Positions 42,785 to 50,967 of a stretch of 51,496 nucleotides of DNA are shown here, one piece after another. Under the pieces are notes generated by a model. The model was given only the letters and a program-made list of their open reading frames with translations. It did not search any database and was not told the origin of the DNA. This stretch comes from OFTM10 sp964344055 (GTDB lineage Bacteria > Actinomycetota > Acidimicrobiia > Acidimicrobiales > Aldehydirespiratoraceae), in the NCBI GenBank assembly GCA_964344055.1, contig CAYFLT010000027.1, forward strand, positions 1-51,496, written 5' to 3'. Made by a program: the position numbers and the translations under genes. Each line of letters opens with the position of its first letter. Positions within the stretch are counted from its first letter, which is position 1.

Positions 42785-43748
42785 ATGCAGGGCATGTTCA
42801 CGCGGCTCACCGAGGACGAAGAAGCGGTACGCGGGGTGTTCGCCGGCTTCTTCGCCAACGAATCTCCCCCCGAGGCGGTCCGCGCTGCGCAAGCGCTCGG
42901 CCACGCCCCCGACCTCTGGAAGAAGCTGAGCGAGATGGGTGCGCCGGGTATGGCGCTCCCGGCCGAGGCCGGCGGAGGCGAGGCAACCCTGCGCGACCTC
43001 GCCGTGGTCGTCGAACAGTGGGGCGGCCACATCGCCCCGGTGCCGCTGGTGGAACACACCGTGGCGACGCGCCTTCTCCATTCGATGGGGGCCGACGCCG
43101 ACCTCGTCAGCCGCCTCGCCGCCGGTGACCAGATCGCCACGATCGCCCTGCGCCCTCCGGTCGATGGTGTCGCCCGCCTGGTGCCGGCCGGCGCCGTGGC
43201 CGACCTCGTCGTCGCAGCAGTCGACGGCCAGGTCGTGGTGGCCAAGTCTGCTCCGCCACACGAGGCGTTGCCCAACACCGGAGACCTGCCAATCGCTCAT
43301 CGCGACCTCGCCGCCGCGACGGTGCTCGGTCCCGCCGGCGCCGGATGGCACCGTGCCGTCGACGAGTGGCGGGCGCTGATGGCGATGGCCTACGTCGGCC
43401 TGGCCCGCGAATCCATCCGCATCGGAGTCGAGTACGTGAAGGAACGCCATCAGTTCGGGGTGCCGGTGGGGTCGTTCCAGGGCGTGCAGCACGGTTTCGC
43501 CGACGCGGCCACCCGTATGGAGGGTGCATCACTGCTGGCCAACCGAGCGGTGTGGGCACTCGACACCGACCAAGCCGAGGCGTCGCGCCTGGCCGGAATG
43601 GCGCTCGTCTTCTGCGNNNNNNNNNNAGGAGTACGACATCCAGCTGTACCACCGACGGGCCTCGGCATGGATGCTGCAGCTCGGTGATCCGGGAGTCGAG
43701 ATCGCCCGCCTCGCCGACGCCGAGTTCGGCCCGAGGAGCGCCGCCTGA
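42785..43748 (+). CDS. Acyl-CoA dehydrogenase, first subunit of a pair; contains an N gap
   Basis: Acyl-CoA dehydrogenase-like subunit (about 310 residues visible). N-terminal helical domain (MQGMFTRLTEDEEAVRGVF), then LARESIRIGVEYVKERHQFGVPVGSFQGVQH, and after the gap EYDIQLYHRRASAWML. Before the gap the chain ends GMALVFC; the family has about 20 more residues, including the GGYGF motif, before EYDIQLY, so the 10 Ns stand for roughly 60 missing bases. It overlaps the next dehydrogenase gene by 1 bp (TGATG), so the two may form an alpha2-beta2 heterotetramer such as ChsE1/ChsE2. Confidence 0.87.
43617..43626. other. 10-N assembly gap inside the acyl-CoA dehydrogenase subunit gene
   Basis: Comparison of the flanks with family sequence (GMALVFC before, EYDIQLYHRR after) indicates that about 20 codons are missing. 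The true gap is longer than the placeholder. No duplicated junction or foreign tail was seen here. Confidence 0.75.
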
Positions 43749-44914
43749 TGGACTTCTCCTTCCCACCCGAAGCCGAGGCGTTCCGCGACGAGGTGAAGGC
43801 CTTCCTAGCCGAACACCTCACCGAGGACATCATCTCTGCCACCCACGACGGCACCATCCACTCGGACCAGCTCCATCGGGCGATGGCTCAGCGGGGGTGG
43901 GTGAGTGGCCCGGTGCCCGCCGAGATCGGTGGCGGCGGCATGGATCCGGTCCAGAACGTCGTCCTGCTCGAGGAGCTCCAACTCGCTCGCGCGCCGATCG
44001 ACGCGCTCGGCACCACGATCATCGTTGCCGCCATGCTGCTCGAGCACGGCAACGACCATCTCCGCACCCAGGTGGTCCCCCGCCTGATGTCGGGGGACGC
44101 GCTCGGCTGCTTCGGGTACAGCGAACCCGAGTCCGGATCCGACGTCGCCGCAGCCCAGACCCGCGCCACTCGCGACGGCGACGAGTGGCTCATCAACGGC
44201 TCGAAGATGTGGACCACGATGGCCCACATCGCGGACTACGTGATCCTGCTCACCCGCACCAACCTGGACGTGCCCAAGCACAAGGGACTCACGTTCTTCC
44301 TCGTCCCCCTCGACACTCCGGGGATCGAGATCCACCGCGTGCCCACCATGGGGACCGAGGTCTCCAACGCCACCTTCTACGACGACGTGCGCCTGTCCGA
44401 CGACTGGCGGGTCGGCGATGTCGACGGTGGCTGGGCCGTCATGAAGACCGCTCTCAAGTACGAGCGTGGCATTGCCGGCGGACAGTTCCCATCGCCGCCG
44501 GTGATCGACGCCGCGGTCGACTGGGCCCGCACCAACGAGCGAGCCGACGGCAGCCGCCTCATCGACGACCCGTCCGTTCGAGACAAGCTGGTGCGGGCGA
44601 TGATCGACGTCGAGGTGTGCCGTGGGTTCGCCTACCACACCGCGTCGTTGGCCTCGGAGGGCGTGATGTTCGGCCTCGAGGGGTCGATGACCAAGCTGTT
44701 CTCGTCGGAGAGCTACAAGCGACATTGCCGCGAGTTCGCCGACATGATGGGCGCCGAGGGTCTCCTCACCCACGAGAGCGACGAGGCCCACCTCGGAGGC
44801 CTCATCGAGGAAAACCTCCGCCACTCCCCCGTCACCACCATCTACGGCGGCACCAGCGAGATCAATCGCAACATGGTGGCCGAGGGACATCTCGGTCTGC
44901 CCCGGGCCCGCTGA
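43748..44914 (+). CDS. Acyl-CoA dehydrogenase, second subunit of a pair
   Basis: A 388-residue acyl-CoA dehydrogenase: MDFSFPPEAEAFRDEVKAFLAEHL start, GCFGYSEPESGSDVAAAQTRATRDGDEWLING (FAD-binding signature, split), WTTMAHIADYVILLTRT, and TTIYGGTSEINRNMVAEGHLGLPRAR at the C-terminus. It starts on the stop codon of the previous subunit gene (TGATG). tRNA-Pro follows 21 bp after the stop. In steroid-degrading actinobacteria such adjacent gene pairs encode heteromeric enzymes; which subunit holds the catalytic Glu was not resolved. Confidence 0.92.
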   Translation: MDFSFPPEAEAFRDEVKAFLAEHLTEDIISATHDGTIHSDQLHRAMAQRGWVSGPVPAEIGGGGMDPVQNVVLLEELQLARAPIDALGTTIIVAAMLLEHGNDHLRTQVVPRLMSGDALGCFGYSEPESGSDVAAAQTRATRDGDEWLINGSKMWTTMAHIADYVILLTRTNLDVPKHKGLTFFLVPLDTPGIEIHRVPTMGTEVSNATFYDDVRLSDDWRVGDVDGGWAVMKTALKYERGIAGGQFPSPPVIDAAVDWARTNERADGSRLIDDPSVRDKLVRAMIDVEVCRGFAYHTASLASEGVMFGLEGSMTKLFSSESYKRHCREFADMMGAEGLLTHESDEAHLGGLIEENLRHSPVTTIYGGTSEINRNMVAEGHLGLPRAR

Positions 44915-44935
44915 GCGATAGCCTCGTCACCCGAA

Positions 44936-45012
44936 CGGGACGTGGCGCAGCTCGGTAGCGCACCTGCTTTGGGAGCAGGGGGTCGTGGGTTCAAATCCCG
45001 CCGTCCCGACCA
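44936..45012 (+). tRNA. tRNA-Pro (anticodon TGG)
   Basis: A 77-nt cloverleaf: acceptor CGGGACG pairs with CGTCCCG, D stem GCGC/GCGC, anticodon stem CCTGC/GCAGG with loop TTTGGGA (anticodon TGG at 44970-44972), T arm GTGGG-TTCAAAT-CCCGC, discriminator A and an encoded CCA end. The integrase gene begins about 110 bp after its 3' end, so the tRNA is the likely attachment site of an integrated element. Confidence 0.97.
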
Positions 45013-45023
45013 TAAAACCCCAG

Positions 45024-45108
45024 GTCAGAGCGCTGGACATTTGTCCAGCGACTGACAGCATTGCCAAAAGGTAGCTCAAAAGGTAGCTTTTGTCCGCGGA
45101 AGCTACCT
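45024..45108. repeat. Hairpin and tandem 12-mers between tRNA-Pro and integrase
   Basis: Hairpin GTCAG-AG-CGCTGGAC-ATTT-GTCCAGCG-A-CTGAC at 45024-45056. The 12-mer CAAAAGGTAGCT is repeated in tandem at 45065-45076 and 45077-45088. An inverted arm AAGCTACCT lies at 45100-45108 opposite AGGTAGCTT at 45081-45089. These probably are recombinase or excisionase arm-type binding sites of the element. Confidence 0.65.
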
Positions 45109-45123
45109 CGAGAGTTGGCTTGG

Positions 45124-46588
45124 ATGGCGCGGAATCCCTCGGTGCGGTGGAACGAGAAGGCGGGCCGGTGGATGGCCTGGGTCACCTTCCCTGATGGTTC
45201 GCGGCGCAAGGTGTCGCGGGTGACCAAAGAGGATGCCCGCACGGATCTGGCCCGGCTCCTCAAAGAACGGGATCGGGGCGACCAACCCGATTCGGCCCAG
45301 CCCCGCTCGACATCGTTCGCCGAGGTCATCGATGCGTGGTTCGCCGACGGCTGCCCCAATGTCGCGCCGACCCGTGCATCTCGCCACGCCCGCAAGAAGT
45401 CGCCCAACACGATCGCGAATGCCCGTCAGTTGCTCGGCAACAGTGTGATCCCCGCGCTCGGGAAGCTGAAGGTCGATCAGACCCCGACCGCTCGTCTCGA
45501 GGAACTGTTCAACGACATGGCCGAAAGTGGTTACGCGACCTCGACCATCGACCGCAACTGGGGCTATCTGCACCAGGCGCTCCAGCACGGCCTCAAGCAC
45601 CGACGCATCACCACCAACCCGGCCGCCGACGTCCTACTCCCCGAGGTCCGTCCCTCCAAGCCTCGCAAGAGCCTCACCATCGACCAGGCCCGACACCTCC
45701 TGACCGAGGCGATCCCGGACGACCCACGGCCCGCGATGTGGATGACCGGACTGATGTGTGGCCTACGGCCCGGCGAGCTCGCGGGCCTGCGCTGGTGCTA
45801 TGTCGACATCGATGGTGACCAGCCCAGCATCGAGATCGCGGAGCGAGCCCACGAGGTCGGGGCGAAGTACGTCGGCCAGGCGGCACCGAAGACCGAGCGG
45901 GGCAAGCGCACCATCGGCCTGCATCCCCTACTGGTCCGAGCCCTCCATCGTCACCGCGAGGAACAGCGCCTGCTCGGACTCCACGACCGCGAAGGCTTCG
46001 TGTTCTGCACTTCCAACGGCACACCCATGACCCGCCGCAACCTCCGCCACGCCTTCCAGCGCCTCTGCAAGAACGCTGGTCTGGGCGAGAACTGGACGAC
46101 ATACGAGATGCGGCATTCCTTCGTGTCGTTGGTGTCGGACCAGATCGATGACCTCACCAAAGTCNNNNNNNNNNGTCGCCGACCTTGCCGGCCACGTCGA
46201 CACCCGCACCACCCAGGGCTACCGACACGCGGTTCGCCCCTCACTCCCCCACGCCATCGGCGCCTGGGACCAGCTCCTCGAACCCGACCCGCGCTCGACA
46301 CAACCGACCGCCACCCCTGACCCGACCGACGTCGAGTCCGAACCAACCACACCGGCGACGTCAACACCTCCGGCAGCAGAGGTTGCGAGCCCGTCAACGC
46401 TCGGCGAAGACACCAGGCGCCTCGTCTACACCCTGGCCGAAACCGCTGAGATGCTCGGCATCAGCCGCACCTCCGCCCACAACATGGCGACCAGCGGAGA
46501 ACTCGAGACCATCACCCTCGGTAAGACCCGCTTCGTCACCAGACCCACCATCGAAACCCTCCTCGGCATCTCACTCCCACCCTCCTAA
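45124..46588 (+). CDS. Tyrosine recombinase (integrase) with C-terminal excisionase-like HTH; contains an N gap
   Basis: Phage-type integrase of about 490 residues. N-terminal arm-binding region (MARNPSVRWNEKAGRWMAWV), SAM-like core-binding domain (PNTIANARQLLGNSVIPALGK) and a catalytic domain with Arg in GLRPGELAGLRW, the YEMRHSFVSL box (usual HxLRH, His replaced by Tyr), and after the gap His in DLAGHVDTRTTQGYRHAV with the Tyr nucleophile. Before the Ns the chain ends DDLTKV and after them begins VADLAGH, so it is probably nearly continuous. A Pro/Thr linker then leads to a MerR-like HTH (RRLVYTLAETAEMLGISRTS). TTG at 45061 is the other possible start, but it lies within the repeat sites. 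Confidence 0.88.
46165..46174. other. 10-N assembly gap inside the integrase gene
   Basis: The flanks GTC and GTC repeat three bases, and the two halves read DLTKV and VADLAGH. One reconstruction is a direct join DLTKVADLAGH, with nothing missing. The frames before and after the Ns differ by one, so the placeholder is not the true length. Confidence 0.7.
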
Positions 46589-46699
46589 TGCCCGACCACT
46601 GTCCGGATGGGCGTCCACGCAGGTCCCCACGGTTCCCGTATCGAGGTTCCCGAGCCGAACCGATCCGACCGGTTCGGCCCCACCCCCGAAGGGACAGCC

Positions 46700-46906
46700 A
46701 TGGCGCAGCCAAACAAGCACCGACTCGTCTACACCGTGACCGAAACAGGCACCATGCTCGGCCTCAGCCGGTCAACCGCCTACGACCTTGTCTCCCGAGG
46801 CGAGATCGCCTCCATCCGACTGGGGGGGCGCCGCTACGTCACCCGCCGCACCATCGAAGACATCCTCGGCTTCCAGCCGCCGACCCCCGCCGAGCTCCAC
46901 AGCTGA
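46700..46906 (+). CDS. Excisionase-like MerR-type HTH protein
   Basis: A 68-residue protein consisting of a single HTH_17/excisionase-type domain: HRLVYTVTETGTMLGLSRSTAYDLVSRGEIASIRLGGRRYV in pieces. It closely resembles the C-terminal domain of the integrase 112 bp upstream (RLVYTxxETxxMLGxSR in both), so one probably arose by duplication of the other. The ATG at 46700 follows GAAGGGACAGCC. The 235 bp after it hold no recognisable gene. Confidence 0.85.
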   Translation: MAQPNKHRLVYTVTETGTMLGLSRSTAYDLVSRGEIASIRLGGRRYVTRRTIEDILGFQPPTPAELHS

Positions 46907-47142
46907 CGGCAACGCTCAACCTCCACTTGAACCTCATGTCGGCGTGATCGCACTCCTGGAGTGTGGGCGCGATACCGAGCGTCTCGGGCGATGGCGTCCT
47001 CCTTCCAGAGGCGCTCGCGATTGCCGGCTATCGGGCGGTCGGGCGATTGTCTTGGCGCCGCGGCTATCGATCGCCGGACGTTCGGCTCGCCGAGCTTCCG
47101 TGGGGGTTCACGTCCCGCCCCGGGTACCAATGTCCTGACGCA

Positions 47143-47763
47143 TCACAGGCGACGGGCGGTTATGACCCAGCCCCGACTACCGAGACCGGGGATGTGGTCG
47201 CCGAGCTCGGCCTGAGGTGGGGTGAAGCGGCCGTCGGCGGTCATGTTGTCGAGCGCCTCCTTGACCGGGCCCGCCGGGTAGGCGAGTTCGTTGACCCCGA
47301 TTGCGAGCAGTCCGCCCGGAACGAGCAGGTCGACAAGGCCGTAGAGCGCCTCGCCACCTACGTGGCCGTGCCCGAGCACGCCCACGAGGGTGATGGCCCC
47401 GAACGGGGCGGCCGGGATGTCCGGGAATGGGCGCGCGTTGAGATCGACCCGCTGGAGCGACTGATAGACCCCGGTGGCGGCGGCCACCGTGAGCATCTCG
47501 TCCGAGAAGTCGCCGCCGTGGATGTTGTGATAGCCACGAGCAGCGAGTGCCCGGCCTGAGAGTCCAGTCCCACACCCTGCGTCGAGGACGGCAGCGTCAA
47601 CCGAGACCTCGGCCTCCACGAGGGCAGTGGCCACGCGGTCCGGTTGGGCATAGCCGTGCCCGACGAGTTCGTCGTCGTAGGAGTCTGCGAACCGGTCGTA
47701 GTGATCGCGGGCCGTGCTGTTGTCGTCGATGTCATAGAGCCGATCGAAGAACCGTTCGGTCAT
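47143..47763 (-). CDS. Class I SAM-dependent methyltransferase
   Basis: A 206-residue methyltransferase: YDRFADSYDDELVGHGYAQPDRVA, motif I VLDAGCGTGLSGRALAARGY, post-I GGDFSDEML and LVPGGLLAIGVNE. Substrate unknown; small-molecule methyltransferases with this short layout are common. Last gene of a minus-strand group with a DoxX-type protein and a four-to-six helix membrane protein. It lies in the accessory region after the integrase. Confidence 0.88.
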   Translation of the reverse strand: MTERFFDRLYDIDDNSTARDHYDRFADSYDDELVGHGYAQPDRVATALVEAEVSVDAAVLDAGCGTGLSGRALAARGYHNIHGGDFSDEMLTVAAATGVYQSLQRVDLNARPFPDIPAAPFGAITLVGVLGHGHVGGEALYGLVDLLVPGGLLAIGVNELAYPAGPVKEALDNMTADGRFTPPQAELGDHIPGLGSRGWVITARRL

Positions 47764-47799
47764 GTCGTCTCCGGGGACCGTTGTCGGGGGCTGGCGTTG

Positions 47800-48171
47800 T
47801 CACAGGTCGGCGAACCGGCCGATGGCGATGATGATTCCGACGGCGCCGATCATGGCGTTGCCGATGATCATCTGCAATTCCCCGCGGCGGCGATGGGTCA
47901 GCGCAGCTCCGGTCATGATCGCGGCGACGCCGAGGCCGGCGAGGGGCGTGAGCGCTGGTGCGATGTCGAGCGCCCAGGGGAGTATGAGGCCGGCTGCGGC
48001 GGCGACCTCCAGGGCCCCGATCGTGCGGACCGTCGAGTCGGAGAAGTCCCCGACCCATCCCATCTTGGGGTCGGCGAGGAGCTTGTCTTTGCCTTGGGTC
48101 GCCTTCATGGCTCCGGCCATCAACATGACGGCGGCGAGAAGGCCCTGCAGCATCCACAACAGGGTGTTCAT
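47800..48171 (-). CDS. DoxX-like membrane protein
   Basis: A 123-residue protein with four predicted helices (about 4-22, 50-66, 74-90 and 98-118) and DoxX-like features (MLQGLLAAVMLMAGAMKATQGKDKL, ALEVAAAAGLILPW). Between the membrane-protein gene (17 bp upstream) and the methyltransferase gene, so likely co-transcribed. Function in this family is poorly known. Confidence 0.8.
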   Translation of the reverse strand: MNTLLWMLQGLLAAVMLMAGAMKATQGKDKLLADPKMGWVGDFSDSTVRTIGALEVAAAAGLILPWALDIAPALTPLAGLGVAAIMTGAALTHRRRGELQMIIGNAMIGAVGIIIAIGRFADL

Positions 48172-48188
48172 CAGACTCTCGTTTCAGC

Positions 48189-48905
48189 TCACGCGGTCTC
48201 GGCCCTCTGGGCCTTCCACAGGTACACCCCGACGACGATCAGCCAGATGCTGAGGAAGCTCGAGACCACGACGAAGAGCTGACTGGTGACCAGGGTGGAG
48301 AGACCGTCGATGGCCTGCACGGTGCCGAGGACCAGGCTGACCACCGCAAGGACAAGGGCCATGGGACCGGTCCAGCTGGGAAGGCTCGGCGTGTGCCGGG
48401 CGGCTTGGCCGTAGAGCAGGAACATGACGCCGAAGAAAACGATGATGAAGACGCTGAACAGGCCCACATCGATCTCTTCCATCATCTCCGAGACCCGCAG
48501 CGCCACCGATGCCTCCTCGGCCGGGGCTTCGTCGTACGCGTCGTGAACGAACTTCGATGTGATGCCGTCGAGGGCCCACAGCGTCGAGCCGAGACCACCG
48601 GCCATGAGAGCGGCGGCGTTGCCGAGTCGTCCCCAGAAGGCGGCGACGCCGGTCAGGGTGGCGGCCCAGGCGATCAGCCCGATGATGATCATCAGGTTCG
48701 AGCCGAGCAGGACCAGGTGGTTCACGATCCACAGGTCGCTGTTGGCGACCGTAGTGATCTGCTCCTCGTAGACCTCGATATCGGGGGACCTCGGGTGAAG
48801 GGTATTGGCCACCATGAAGATGATCGCACCCGCGACGAGCAGTACGGATGCCGTCTTGCGGGCGGTTGGCAACGTGAGTTCGGTCGCGTCCTGGGTGGTT
48901 TCCAT
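48189..48905 (-). CDS. Hypothetical polytopic membrane protein
   Basis: A 238-residue protein with about six hydrophobic helices, the first at about 18-36 (ASVLLVAGAIIFMVANTL) and the last at about 208-230. An acidic segment lies between helices (FVHDAYDEAPAEEASVALR). The ATG at 48905 (METTQDATELTL) has GGAGG 6 nt upstream and is preferred to a longer frame at 48998. First gene of the group with the DoxX-like and methyltransferase genes. Family not recognised. Confidence 0.72.
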   Translation of the reverse strand: METTQDATELTLPTARKTASVLLVAGAIIFMVANTLHPRSPDIEVYEEQITTVANSDLWIVNHLVLLGSNLMIIIGLIAWAATLTGVAAFWGRLGNAAALMAGGLGSTLWALDGITSKFVHDAYDEAPAEEASVALRVSEMMEEIDVGLFSVFIIVFFGVMFLLYGQAARHTPSLPSWTGPMALVLAVVSLVLGTVQAIDGLSTLVTSQLFVVVSSFLSIWLIVVGVYLWKAQRAETA

Positions 48906-49059
48906 GTGTGCCTCCGGGCGGTGCCAGAAATGGTCTGGGCTGGGTTGGGACGACGCTCGGGCATGCCGAGGTGCGTTCTGCTCGAGGCACGCTATCAATC
49001 ATTCGCTGCGTAGACAATTACTGTGTGTGCAGCGATCTATGCGAGCGGGGTTGGAGGGT

Positions 49060-49455
49060 TCAGGTCAACTGGGAGATCTCGAACAGATGACCGTCCGGAT
49101 CGCGGAAGAAGGCTCGGATCTCTCCCCCTCGATCCAGTGGCGGGGAGAGGAACTCGGCGCCCCGGCCGGCGAGGAGTTCGTAGGTCTGGTGACAGTCGGC
49201 GACCCGGAAGATGATCTGACCGCTGACCTGGTCGGGGTCCGCGGGCGCGGCGAGCGTGATCGTCGGCTTGTCGGGCCCGGGGCCACCGCCGGTCACCAGG
49301 AGCAGCCAGTTGCCGAGCAACTCCAGGACGACGGAGGTTCCGCCGTACTCGCCATACACCGCGGCGTCCAAGACCCGGACGTACCAATCTCGACTCAGCG
49401 CTGCGTCGTCGACGACCAGCATGTGCGTGAGAGCTTCAGCGTGAAATCTGTCCAT
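49060..49455 (-). CDS. VOC-family (glyoxalase/bleomycin resistance-like) protein
   Basis: A 131-residue VOC domain: MLVVDDAALSRDWYVRVLDA, SVVLELLGNWLLLVTGGGPG, IIFRVADCHQTYELLAGRG, and FFRDPDGHLFEISQL at the end, where the last Glu is a typical metal ligand. Minus strand, after the MarR gene by 76 bp. It may be a MarR-regulated dioxygenase or antibiotic-binding protein; role unassigned. Confidence 0.88.
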   Translation of the reverse strand: MDRFHAEALTHMLVVDDAALSRDWYVRVLDAAVYGEYGGTSVVLELLGNWLLLVTGGGPGPDKPTITLAAPADPDQVSGQIIFRVADCHQTYELLAGRGAEFLSPPLDRGGEIRAFFRDPDGHLFEISQLT

Positions 49456-49530
49456 GGCTCCTCCTTGAGAGACACCAGCCGCGCGCGAGTCGAGCGGCGT
49501 GCGGCGTCCCCGCTCGGCAATACTGGCAGG

Positions 49531-50010
49531 TCAGGCGTTGCTGTCGCGGACCTTGGCCATGAGTTCGCCGAGCTGCTGAAGCTCGCGATCACTCAACGAG
49601 GACCAGAAGTGGGCACGAAGACTGGCGAAGTGGTCGGGAAGTACCGACTCGAGCCATCGACGTCCACGCACCGTGAGCACGACCACGAGACCGCGCCGGT
49701 CGCCGTCGTGAGCCTGTCGCTCGACGAGGCGCTGTTCTTCCAGGCGGTCGAGCAAGCGCGTGCATCCACTCGTCGACATGACGCAACGGTCCGCCAAGTC
49801 CCGTGGGCGCAGGCCCCCATCGGGCTCTTGTCCGAGGTGGATCAACACCTCGAGCTCAGACAGCGTCATGCCCGAGTCAGCTTTGAGATCCGCCTCAATC
49901 GCAGCGAACAGCCGCTGCGCCCCCTCGAGCAAGAAGCCGAACGCGCGAACACTGTCGTGCGACAGCGCCGCCACCGGCTCCGGATTGCCCTCAGGTGAGC
50001 GAGCCTCCAT
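49531..50010 (-). CDS. MarR-family transcriptional regulator
   Basis: A 159-residue winged-helix regulator: MTLSELEVLIHLGQEPDGGLRPRDLADRCVMSTSGCTRLLDRLEEQRLVERQAHDGDRRG in pieces, then VVVLTVRGRRWLE. The ATG at 50010 (MEARSPEGNPEPVA) gives the usual length; the frame is open further upstream over the divergent CDGSH promoter. It probably controls the adjacent VOC or CDGSH genes. Divergent from the CDGSH gene with 122 bp between. Confidence 0.9.
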   Translation of the reverse strand: MEARSPEGNPEPVAALSHDSVRAFGFLLEGAQRLFAAIEADLKADSGMTLSELEVLIHLGQEPDGGLRPRDLADRCVMSTSGCTRLLDRLEEQRLVERQAHDGDRRGLVVVLTVRGRRWLESVLPDHFASLRAHFWSSLSDRELQQLGELMAKVRDSNA

Positions 50011-50132
50011 CCCACCATCGTAGCGGACCGATGGATCACGCCGAGCAAGATCGCTGCATAGTCGATCATTGACTGTGCAACGTCTTGGTGGGTAGGTTCC
50101 AAGTCGACCGCGAGACAACGGGAGATGACACA

Positions 50133-50795
50133 TTGAGCGACCAATCGGCACGAGTGAAGGTCCCGCCCGACGGGCCCTACGTGGTCTCTGGCGGCGTGCC
50201 GCTGCGGGTGAAGGAGCCAGTCGTTTCCGAACACGGCGAGCCGCTCACCTGGCGGACCCATGAAGTCACCGATCAGGGAGCCGCATACGCACTGTGCCGC
50301 TGCGGTGGGTCGGCCAACAAGCCCTACTGCGACGGAACCCATGCGTCGAACGACTTCGACGGCACCGAAGCCGCTCCCGCCGATGCCTACACCGACCGAC
50401 GCACCGCCTACCCCGGCACCGGGATCGACGTCTACGACGACCGCGGCATCTGCGTCCACGCCGGCTTCTGCGGCAACCAGGTCTCCAACGTGTGGAAGAT
50501 GACCAACAAGACCGACGACACCGTCACCCGGGCCCAGGTCATCGCGATGATCGAACGCTGCCCCTCGGGCGCGCTCACCTACGAGATCGAAGGCACCACC
50601 GTCGAGCCCGACCTCCCCACCGAGATCGCCGTCATCCCCGACGGCCCCCTCTGGGTCAGCGGCAACATCCCCGTCGAGAGGGCCGACGAACAGCCCCTTG
50701 AAACGCGCAACCGCACCACCCTCTGCCGGTGCGGCGCGTCGGCAACCAAACCCCTCTGCGACGGCAGCCACAAGGACGCCGGCTTCACCGGCTGA
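50133..50795 (+). CDS. Double CDGSH iron-sulfur protein with central Fer4_19-like domain
   Basis: A 220-residue protein with two CDGSH motifs: LCRCGGSANKPYCDGTH (N-terminal half) and LCRCGASATKPLCDGSH (C-terminus), each expected to bind a [2Fe-2S] cluster with three Cys and one His. Between them lies a divergent ferredoxin-like domain (GICVHAGFC ... MIERCPSGALTYEI), Fer4_19/DUF1271 type. No methyl-accepting or transmembrane part, so a cytosolic redox carrier. The TTG at 50133 (LSDQSARVKV) follows GGGAG; a GTG at 50085 is the alternative. Likely regulated by the divergent MarR. Confidence 0.9.
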   Translation: MSDQSARVKVPPDGPYVVSGGVPLRVKEPVVSEHGEPLTWRTHEVTDQGAAYALCRCGGSANKPYCDGTHASNDFDGTEAAPADAYTDRRTAYPGTGIDVYDDRGICVHAGFCGNQVSNVWKMTNKTDDTVTRAQVIAMIERCPSGALTYEIEGTTVEPDLPTEIAVIPDGPLWVSGNIPVERADEQPLETRNRTTLCRCGASATKPLCDGSHKDAGFTG

Positions 50796-50893
50796 AACCG
50801 ACCCACCGACAACGGGGGGCGCTGGACACCTACCAGTGCGCCCAGCGACGCCGAAACCTCGCTCTTCGTCCCGCGACAACTCGGGATCCCGGT

Positions 50894-50913
50894 GATTGAA
50901 CACGTGTTCGATC
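50894..50913. promoter_or_regulatory. Palindrome similar to an actinobacterial SOS box
   Basis: GATTGAACACGTGTTCGATC: the core GAACACGTGTTC (50898-50909) is perfectly symmetric, with matched outer GAT/ATC. It matches the gram-positive/actinobacterial LexA consensus CGAAC-RNRY-GTTCG with one change. It is downstream of both convergent neighbours (ends 50795 and 50968), so no target gene is evident. Nothing else was seen in this 172-bp gap. Confidence 0.4.
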
Positions 50914-50967
50914 CCACCTTCAACCGAGCGAACCCGCCCGTACCGGCACCTCGGGGCGGCCGAGAGA

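Noticed and set aside
47106..47130. A possible attR remnant resembling the tRNA-Pro 3' end (GGGTTCACGTCCCGCC near the end of the empty stretch after the excisionase)
   Set aside because: Similarity to the tRNA T-arm and acceptor end is partial and interrupted; pairing does not hold, so coincidence is likely.
46907..47142. Protein-coding frames in the gap after the excisionase gene
   Set aside because: Several overlapping frames exist in both directions but none has a recognisable domain, ribosome site or membrane segment.
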